In this document: positions 47,592-59,300 of the stretch, one piece after another
How positions within the stretch are numbered: the stretch's first letter is position 1
How the letters are laid out: every line of letters begins with the position of its first letter
Assembly: GCF_964340395.1 (NCBI RefSeq)
Contig: NC_135570.1
Location: forward strand, 13,472,822-13,536,821
Reading direction: 5' to 3'
DNA length: 64,000 bases
DNA from: Glandiceps talaboti
Lineage: Eukaryota > Hemichordata > Enteropneusta > Spengelidae
Made by a program: the position numbers and the translations under genes
Notes under the pieces: model-generated
What the model saw: the letters and a program-made list of their open reading frames with translations, nothing else
Database searches by the model: none
What the model was told of the DNA's origin: nothing

Positions 47592-50500
47592 GTACGTACG
47601 TACGTACGTACATACATACATACATACATACATACATACATACATACATACGTACGTACATACATACATACATACGTACATACATACATACATACATATC
47701 TGTTTAAATTAGTGAAGGAAACAAAATAAGGGGTTAATAGAAATGAAAATAAGATGTTTTGGTTGAAATATATGGTAACTGTTTATACGTTAACGTGACT
47801 AATGCATGCATAGTGCATAGTTATTACTGTCTGACACCCCATATGTGTAGTTGTGACATTAATGGTTGTTTCTAGGCCTGGTCTGTTCAATGTCAAATCA
47901 TGAATACCCTTAATGCAATTGATGAGTATTATATTGAACAAAAATGATGGCACCAAAAATCACCCGAAAACCTTCTTATCTTCAAATTTCAAGGCAAAGG
48001 TAGTAGTTCACCTGGAACAACACAACTTGTGACTACTGCGGTGGTTCCTTTATTTGAAACTACAACAGAGCTCTTCTCACCGAAAATGGAGACGAAGACC
48101 GCATCACCCAAATCACAAACAACTTTAAAACAATTCACAACGTCGTCTACATCACGCACGACATCTGGAATGTCAACCACAGCGTCGTCATCTACAAGAC
48201 ATGCTACTTCTGGAAAACAGTATGAAACTACGGAACCCACATCACAACCAACTTCTGGAACATCAATAAAGTCATCCACAACACACGCCACTTCTCGAAT
48301 ACCGTCTAAATCTACTACATCCAAATCACATACATCTTATGGAGAACCACCCAAAACTACTTCACACATAACTTCTGGAATACCGTTCAAAACTCTGCCG
48401 TCCACACCAAACCCAACATCTGGAATACCACTAACACAAACATCATCCACAACACAAGCAACCTCTGGTATAACGTCCAAATCTATGTTGTCCACATCAA
48501 AAGCAACATCTGGAATGCCAACCACGACGTCTCCACCAACATCACAACCAACTTCTGGAGTACCACCCGAAACCACTATATCCACATCATATGGAACTTC
48601 TGGAGAACCTTCCAAAATTACTTCATCAACTACTTCACAAACAACTCCTGGAACAATGTCAAAAACTATGACACCCACATCAAAAGCACCATCTGGAATA
48701 CCAACTACAAAGTTTTCACCAACATCTCAACCAACCTCTGGAGTGCCGTCCAAAACTATTGTATTCACATCTCATACAACTTTTGGAGAACCATCCAAAA
48801 CTCCTTCAACTACTTCACAAACAACTTCTGGAGTATCGTACAAAACTACGTCATCAAAAGCAACGTCTGGAATACCAACCACAACGTCTCCATCCACACC
48901 TCAACCAACTTCAGGAATAAAGTCCAAAACTGCATCATCCACATCATACACAACATCTGGACTGCCAGAAGTAACTACGTCATCCACATACCAAGCAACC
49001 CCAAGTTCATCACTACAACCACCTCCAAATGCGGAAATAACGACTAGATCACCAGAAACCATTGAGACAACAACCCCAATACTACCAAGTACTCCAACGC
49101 CAAATGCTGAATCTTCTCAATCACAGTCTAGTACTGTAACATCAACATCAGTTCAGTCGTCAAGTAGTGCAGCTCCTCAACGACCTGCTGGTGTAAATCC
49201 TAACCTGAAAGGTAAGTTCATTATATAAAAGGGGTTTACAGACAGTTAGTAACCCTGCATCAGCATATTCAGCTACAAAGGACTGTCTGATCATTTATAA
49301 AAGTAATGCCCTATATTAGGTGATTTGCATATCAGGGCCCATTCTAGGGACGTCTGACTGGGTAACCAAAACATGATTAGTTGCTTTGCTAACATTCTGA
49401 TTTAATGATTACTACATCAGTGAATAATTCGTGTTATAGCAATGTAGGGATACTACAGTTTCCATGATGCATCATTCATCGTGGCAGGCTCGCAAGTTAT
49501 CCATTCTTACAGGTTATAATTAAAACATATCCAATCTAATGGAAGTGTAACGGTGAAACATTTTGGAAAATTATCACTTATTGGTCAATAAATAAGGGAA
49601 AAACAGTCAAGTATACTTTTCAATCATTTGAGCCTTTCCTACGGCTTCTGTAAGCCTCAATATCGATAACTTTTCATGTCTTCAGCAGAAATCATTTTGT
49701 GTTATATATATAATTTGTTGACTTTTTCATTATCACTTTCGCTAACATTTGAGATATATGAATTGAAATAAATTTTATTTTCAAAATCCTGAAAATATAC
49801 TGTCTTCTTTCTTTCAGACATTTGCACCAATGATTGCAAATTCAGCCATGATGGTGTTTGTGATGATGGTGGTCCAGGTTCATCTTATGATATCTGTGAC
49901 TTGGGAAGTGATTGCAAGGATTGCGGGCAAAGAGGTGAGAATTTCAATCTAAGATATTCAAGATTTCTGGAACAATGTTATGCAAATATTTACATTATGA
50001 TTTTCGGGATACGAATACAACAACCTATTGTCATCATCTGTTCATAGATGGCATCGACAGAATTTGACTATTATTTCTTTAATTTTGAAATAACATTTAA
50101 AACAAATTACCGTTTGTATCCATTGTATTAATGAAATGATTATTCAGACATTTTCAATATGTTTTTTTACGCCCGCTTCTTGGAATCAATCATTTGCTAT
50201 TTGAAGCTATGCCAACAGGCTTTATAGTACATGTTTGCTTTGTTACTTTATGGAAGTACCAAATTTGAAGTATGCATTCTTGAAATACAACTAACTAACT
50301 AGAAACAATTCTGCAAATTACAATTACTATTCATTTGATGTTTCCCAAACCTTATCAGTTCTTGTCATTACCATATGACAGATGTGCAGTCCTGTAGTTT
50401 TTGAGATTTTGTATCCACAGACAGACAGACACAAACGCACATACACACACACAGTCAGACAGACAAAAACACAACATAACCTTCTCTAATAAAGGAAGGT

Positions 50501-52837
50501 ACAATGGGAAAATAATGCAGATTCTGAACGTTTTGACACACACATTTCGAACACCACAGAACCAATGACGTAGATGTGAATTGTGGTGACGTAGAACAAT
50601 GAGCATATAAATCCAGCTTTACTAGTATAATGTTAACATTGCTGCATGCCTTCTACGATTGTCTTTATTAAATTGTACAGTTGATTACATAGTAGGAAAT
50701 TCTTTAACATTTTTTAGTACGTACAATCAATAACATCATTGGATCTTTCATAATATATTATCTGAATACCAGATATGAGTTCTGTCAAATGGTTAACTAT
50801 ACTTCATAGTATCAGAACATTTTTTGCAACAAAACATACTAATTTAGCCTATAAAAAAATCCCAAAAATTCAAAAATAAATTTTAAAAAAAGTAAAAAAA
50901 AATCCCTAGCTTATGCCCCTTTAATAGTTAAACAACAGTTTCACATGTCTTTCTGTGCACTTCTGACGTCACTCATTTTATACATTAACATATGTAACAT
51001 GTTAATCTATGTAATACTTTTCAAAAATTATTTAAAAAATGTAAACTTCTGTTTTTTTTTAATTTCAGGAGAGAGCACATCAGCAGCAATATTTGAAAAA
51101 AGTACGTTTGTTTCAACTGAAGTATTAACTACTACATCTATGTCTACTGAACCACCAACTACAACATGGATCTCTACTGGACCACCAACTACCACATTTA
51201 TCTCTACTGAACCACCAACCACCACATCTATCTCTACAGAGCCACCAACTACCACATTTATCTCTACTGAACCACCAACAACCACATCTATCTCTACTGA
51301 ACCACCATCTACCACATTTATCTCTACTGAACCGTCAACTACCACATCTATCTCCACTGAACCACCAGCTACCACATATATCTCTACTGAACCACCAACT
51401 ACCACATGGATCTCTACTGAACCACCAACTACCACATCTATCTCCACTGAACCACCAACTACCGCATCTATCTCCACTGAACCACCAACTACCACATTTA
51501 TCTCTACTGAACCACCAACAACCACATCTATCTCTACTGAACCACCAACTACCACATTTATCTCTACTGAACCACCAACAACCACATCTATCTCCACTGA
51601 ACCACCAACTACCACATTTATCTCTACTGAACCACCAACTACCACATTTATCTCTACTGAACCACCAACTACCACATTTATCTCTACTGAGCCACAAACA
51701 ACCACATCTATCTCTACTGAACCACCAACTACCACATCTATCTCTACTGAACCACCAACTACCACATGGATCTCTACTGAACCACCAACTACAACATTTA
51801 TCTCTACTGAACCACCAACTACCACATCTATCTCTACAGAACCACCAACTACCACATATATCTCTATCGAACCACTAAATGCCGAAACTATCTCTATTGA
51901 ACCACCAACTACCACATCTATCTCTACTGAACCACCAACTACAAAATCTGTCCCTACTGAACCACCAACTACCACATCTATCTCTACTGAACCACCAACG
52001 ACCACATCAATCTCTACTGAACCACAGACGACCACATCTATCTCTACTGAACCACCAACTACAGCATTTATCTCTACTGAACCACCAACTACCACATATA
52101 TCTCTATGGAACCACTAAATGCCCAAACTATCTCTATTGAACCACCAACTACAGCATTTATCTCTACTGAACCACCAACAACCTCATCTATCCCTACTGA
52201 ACCACCAACTACCACATCTATCTCTACTGAACCACCAACTACAGCATTTATCTCTACTGAACCACCAACTACCACATTTATCTCTACTGAACCACCAACT
52301 ACCAGAGCTAGCTCTACTGTACCAGCAACTACCAGATCTAACTCTACTGAACCACCAAGTACCAGATCCCTACCAAGAACGTTAGGAATTTCAGTGTCCA
52401 CAGGTAATTAGGTTGTATGAATGAATGAATGAATGAATGAATGAATGAATGAATGAATGAATGAATGAATGAATGAATGAATGAATGAATGAATGGATAA
52501 GTAAAAGGTTGTGAGTTTGATCATCTCATTTCTCCCATAATTCATAGTACAGGAAGCACCCTTCACCGAGACAAGTTTATGACCGTAGTGTTCATCCGAC
52601 TGATCTCACTCAGGTCACTATTCCACACAAACGATCACAATTGTGTTTAAAAAAATTATAATCAAAAAAGATTGAAAACGACTAGAGACTTTAGCAAGTT
52701 TAGGTCTCCTGGCCTTCTAAGTGAATGCGTTTCATATTGAGAGCGCTTAAAAATGACGCGGGTCTAAAAGGAACAGTCTGATTCGTCAATAAATTACACG
52801 ACAGAGGGGGTATGATCTGTGGGGCGTAAGATATTAC

Positions 52838-52893
<56 letters not shown>

Positions 52894-52999
52894 ATTAAGT
52901 GTATATGTATCGACCTTGACAATCCCAATTTAGTCGTCTGAAGATCGCTCGAAGCGTGAAACTCTGAGTAACGACTTATTACATCCTTATTTTTTAAAT

Positions 53000-53095
<96 letters not shown>

Positions 53096-54695
53096 TATAT
53101 AGATATAGATACACACAATGGCGTATAGTTTCAAATGTTGTGAAATTGGGGTTAACACTAATCTTTAGCTGTTTACATGATTTGTGACTTTTATGAGCAT
53201 ATCACTTCAAACTATTGTTATTTTTTAAAACTTTTTACAGAATCACCTGTAGTGGATAGCGGGTGTCACAATGCAATGTTTTTAACTGGCGACTCGGGTA
53301 GTGTGTGTAGCATGAATTTCGGGAGTGGTTTTTACGACAATATCGCTCGATGTGAATGGTTGATCACAACTGCTAGTACTAAGGCAAGTATATGTCGTAC
53401 ATGCATTGGGACGATAAAGAGTGACATCCAGTAAAATACTTTACGACGGTGAAAACCGAGCTTTCAGCTAACTAAGACATATATACACATGTTGCAACAT
53501 GCACTGTACAACATTTTACCCACAACTCTCTCTGATTTGTAGTGTTGGACATCATCTCCATGAAGTCAGACAAATCTCACCAGTGTATAGCGGGTTTTGT
53601 AAAAACATTTTTTCCATTTGGCAAGCATAGAATTGCCACTGATGAGTTTCTGAATACCCATTTTCATCGGTTCTGGTATCAGTGATTTATTGTAGAAGGA
53701 GTAGCAATTTCAGGAATTTGTCAGCAGATTTTCTTGAAAGACATGCAGAATATTTTCGACAAAACTGAGGAAAATATATGCACCTGTTATGACTTTGCCA
53801 AAGATATAGATTTATTTGAATAGGTATGACAAAAGAAATTTACATACTACAACTCATCATATACACTGACTACCCAAGTTATTAACACTTTGACAGTGAA
53901 AAGTGTTTTATTCACAGCACATGCTTAATTTAGTTGTTAGTTCATTTTTATACAAAATTTAGAACTTTATTTTTGATTCCTAAGCGTTCTTTTGCTACAT
54001 ATTAATTAAACTTAACTACTATGCTTAAAATGTTGAAAAGTATGGATTATTGAAAAAGTAATAAAATAAGGAACCTCCAAGCATACCAATCAGAGAGATT
54101 TGTGGGTAAGATATTGTACAGTGACATGTTGATATAGAATAATGTACATACGTTGGTTTAGTTGTAATCACAGTATGGCGGTGTTTCTGGTGACTTGCAT
54201 GATCTTGCAGTGTACATGTTTGGGAACTTTCAGTGTCCACACTTTGGGGACTTCCAGTGTCTACACTATCTTGATTACAGGGTGATTACATCCGCACAAC
54301 AGGGGGTACCGATATCACCAACTTATTTACTTCTTGTCTACCTACTTGAACAACACAGTTTAGTTTATGCCTATCTTACTTTAAGCTGAAAGCGAGGTTT
54401 CCGTAGTAGTATTTGTTTGTATTGTTAAAAAAGAATTTACATAAGTTCCAAAGTCATACGCCACTGTTTAATATACCCGTTAAAAAGTATTTCCCATTCC
54501 CATCAAAACTTCCTGTTCGATTTCAGTGAAGATTTTGAAAAAAATGTAATCTTCTAAACTGAAGATTGACAAAAATTGGATGTCGATCTTGGAATTTGGC
54601 TGGCGAATAATAGAAGTTAGTGTGGTTAGCTTTACTGTTAAACAGATGGCTAGCACTTTTTTATTACCTCCCGTAAGGGGAGGTTATGTTATGCT

Positions 54696-54788
<93 letters not shown>

Positions 54789-56181
54789 GTCTGATAAGGA
54801 GATTTTCCCCGCACCTTCAAAGCTAGTTTTAATTGTACATCACTTATAAAATGAATTTCTTTAAGGATGATAATCATTGTATTTTTTAACTACCTACATT
54901 GACAGAGAGTCAAGCTTGTCTTTGACAGCATCGATGTGGAGGGATGTTGTGATTTTATTTGCGTCTTCGATGGATCTAATGAGATGGCTCCACTGATCGG
55001 AATGTACAACAATGACAAACTTCCACAACATGCCGTGATGTCATCATCCAATAATCTCCTCATCAGATTCACAAGTGACAACAATGGCGTTGTTTTAACA
55101 GGCTTCGATGCAGACTATGAATCCATCGGTAAACAGATCTAGATTTCTCACTCAAATATCTGATTGTGGATACCAAATACACTTTGTAGAAAAAATGTAT
55201 GTCTGTTAATAATTTACACATGGTATTTGCAGTAGTCGTATGAACCTAATCTTTGTATTCACATTACAGACAAAGAAAAGTCAGGATGTGGTGGGCCCAG
55301 AAACCTGAATGGATCAACAGGTGTTATAAGTATTTCTGAAGAGGATTATGACTCGTACGCATATTGTGAGTGGTCTGTGAAAGGTGTTCTGGACACTTCA
55401 AAGGTAAGAAGAGAAATATATATGCAGGTGTGTATATACGGAGAGGTTGTGGTTGAAAGGCAAGAGTATTTAAAGGAACAATATGGATGAGGATTGGGTA
55501 TTTATTTTGGATTTTCAATTTTGAAAACAATTTTATTATGCCTTCCTACTTGAAAGATATATGAGAAACAACATTATGCCAAGTCCTTGTTTGTAACTCA
55601 ATACATTACAAAAGACTAATAAAATCTGTATTATTGTACTTACAATAACACACTTTTTACACATTCTTTAGCTTTTTGCAATATATTGACTTACAAACAC
55701 AGACGTGGTCTATATTGTTTATCGCTGACTTTTCAAGTAAATATGCGTGCCTTTTATGTAGAGATACTGGTATGCTCAGTAGTGTACACTAATAAATATT
55801 TTTATGGAACTAAACTATATACTAAGTTATGCTAATAGGTAAAATTTGTTTCGGTAGCTCTGTGTTTATTTATTTTGTTTGTTAGCTGTTGTATTCTTTC
55901 GAACTTTAATTATAACCTGTATATTTTGTTTCTTTTCCAGAAACGTGCGTTGGAACTTAAACGATTTCTCAGTGGCACTAGAGTTGACATGGTAGAGGTA
56001 AGTTCATATTCAATTTTGATGAGAAAATGTGCACTTTATATATCAATGATAAAGGAGAAATGAAATGAATCTTCCAAGCGGGAATAGTCTCTATTAGTTT
56101 ATCAAAAGGTGCTCATGATCATCAGGTTGATTGTTGTAAGATTTGGTGTTGTTGGTGGTGGTGGTGATGGTGGTGGTGGTG

Positions 56182-56228
<47 letters not shown>

Positions 56229-56235
56229 AGTAGTG

Positions 56236-56300
<65 letters not shown>

Positions 56301-59300
56301 GGTGGTGGTGGAAACGATGATGATGACGACTACTGTACGGTCGACAGAGAGGGCGTGTTGAAACCGATATTGTAAGCCTACCCGTTAATGAATAAAGTAA
56401 CTACCCAAGGCTATATATAATATGTTCACAAAGATGATCCGATAATGTAGCGATTATCTGTACATGTATATCTTGCAATATCAAGAGATTTGATCTGATT
56501 AATGGAACTCGACAAAAATGTTTTGTTATGCGATCTTTCATTGCAAGATGCGTCTGCATGGTTTATCGTACCTTATTAGAAGTGATGAATTCAATTCGCC
56601 AAAATGGTAATGGATTTATTTAGAGATTATCATTCAGTGAATGTATCAAATATGGCGTCATGTGAGTAGAGGAGCTCAGGGTTAGTTTAACCAACTGATT
56701 TACATTTTAACTTTAAATCTAGATTCCTTTATGTGCTTCATCACATTGCAGGTTGTTCAACTACAATTTGAAGAGTTTAACGTGGGTGTCCATGACTGTC
56801 TTTTATTATGTGATGGATTGGATGAGAATGCTCCCTTATTTGCTACTCTGAGTGGTGACACACTACCCCCACCTGTTACATTTTCAAGTCAACAATTCAC
56901 TGCCAAGTTCATGGGTGGTGGGGGAATGAATGTATCAACATTTTATGCTACATATTCAGTAATTAGTAAGTATCCTTTTACAAAAATGTTCTGCCTGTTG
57001 GACAGCGATAATCCTTACGATGGGGACGGGGGAAGTAACAGTCAGTAAGGGATAGTTTTGTTGTTTGTGCGCTGTACACTAATTTCCGGGACGTTTCCTT
57101 TAGAGGTGTCGAAGTTTCATACAGTTGCATAGTTAAGTATTATCACAGGGAATTCGCTACGAGTATGCAGCTAATCCAAACACGCATGTACGTTATTTAT
57201 ATGAAAAGTCCAGTCAGACTTGTTTCTACATTTTAGTAAACTTGTATTGATTACTGCTCAAGTTAAAGGAAAAGTCCAGTCAGACTTATTTCTACCTTTA
57301 GTAAACTTGTATTGATTACTGCTATTAAGTTAAAGGAAAAGTCCAGTCAGACTTATTTCTACCTTTAGTAAACTTGTATTGATTACAGCTATCAAGTTAA
57401 AGGAAAAGTCCAGTCAGACTTATTTCTGCCTTTAGTACACTTGTATTGATTACTGCTATCAACTCATTATAATAAGTTAAAAGTCCAATATCTAAATGTT
57501 AATCTTCATTAATGTTGTAGGTGTTACTGACTCACGGTGCGGCAATCCAATGATATTATCCAATCCTATGGGCCAACTTTATAGTAGTAATTTCTATAAT
57601 ATATTTGGTTACTATGACAACAATTTATTTTGTGAATGGAAGATTCGAGCGGACAAGTACAAGGTAGGAACAAATGAAATTCAAAATCGCAACGAAGGCA
57701 TTTTGTAATAAAAGAATAAACTAAAAAGATATACTAAGATATTCATTTATAGGCCATACTTACGATATATTATGCGGTAAGATGATCGGGTATTACAACA
57801 GTTTTGTTACTTAAAAGACTGGTTAAGTTATCGTCAACACAAGAAATCACTACGTCACGTCCATACAGTGCATCTGTTGCTTCCCTATATATTGACACGT
57901 CATAATGCAGAAATAGTTTGATTACTTGTGGTTTTTTATAATAACCGTGACAAGAGCTTACTAATTATATTTATTCAGTATGTTCACAACTTGGATCACT
58001 TCTTGTAGTAAAACAACACGTTTGTTTTTACACATTTATTTAATGTATGCAATGCATGTGACAAACACTGACAAGGGCCATGTTGTATCACATTAATGTT
58101 TCATGTAGAAACAATAGTAAGATTATTTTATTAATAAAAGCCAAAGATAAGTACCCTTTTCTCATCCACATGGTCACTTTAACACGGAGGTCACCAACGC
58201 TGCAGAATCAAGCCTCAAACATTAATGACAGCGAAGATTCTTAGTTCCTGTTTAAGCCTTCTAATGTTTGGATCAGTCATGCAATAACACTAGCTTCGTT
58301 ATTTATATCAGCTTATATACTAGGTAATATTAAGACATTGAAATTCTGTTTAAGTCTTTCACCTTAAGTTTAGACTTTATCTTCCCGACACCCCTTCACT
58401 ATTACTTGCATTGCCAGAAAGTGTTTTTATAACCGTCAACATAAATCAGTTGCAACAATATGGTATGTTATAATAGACCTGTTCAGCTTAGGCCTAATGA
58501 AAAAAATTGTGTGGTTCCGATTACGCTCAATTTTAGAATAGGTAGGGTAGATAGATTTTTTATTCTATTTTTTTCATGTGCGAGTGTCTAGTCAGGTAGT
58601 TATGTTTTCCGTTGTTTTCCATATGGTCTCTGTTATTGGTTTCTTCCCATCAGATGTACAGCTATTACAGATTGGAAGAACAGTGTTATATCGTCTTAAT
58701 TTGATGTCAGTATCCGCATCCACTATTTGCGACACTTCGCAATTTTCGCGATTTTATTTTCTCGAATATGTAAAAAAAAAAAGTTTAGGGTCGGAGTGAA
58801 AAACTAGATGGCGTCGGGTAACCGGAACCAAAATGTTTTCTTAGGCCTTATCCATAAAGTAATTTGTTCGTTTTATTTTATTTTTAATTAGATGATCAAG
58901 CTGCAATTTAAAAGTTTCAATGTAGAAGATTGCTGCGATTTTGTATACGTTTACGATGGTAAAGATGACACTTCGGCCTTACTCGGGAAATTGAGTGGAC
59001 AGTCGATTCCTTCTGATATCACTTCGAGAGGCAACCAAATGTTCATTAGATTTGTAACCAATTCTCATGTCGTTGACACAGGATTTTCCGCAGTATATAA
59101 GACAATAGGTAACGTACTAACACTTCTTCTAACTAACCCATTTTATAATAGTGAAGCCAGTTAACCAGAAAAGGTTGTCGTCTGACTTGACGAAAATCTT
59201 TCATTTTATCGTCTGGGTCGGTAAAAATCTTACGAATATTGCTAATTGTATCGTCTGCTCTGCAAAAATGTAAAAATGTACCATGTGGATCCCCTAATTG

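Noticed and set aside
48337-48678. Antisense frame over mucin exon 4
   Set aside because: By-product of the Ser/Thr/Pro codon bias on the sense strand.
51028-52401. 457-codon antisense open frame (VVGGSVEI repeats)
   Set aside because: Mirror of the mucin exon's 30-bp repeat. The sense frame has matching splice sites and joins the flanking exons in phase.
56109-56375. Gly/Ser-rich and Val-rich frames
   Set aside because: Translations of the GGT/AGT array in intron 10.
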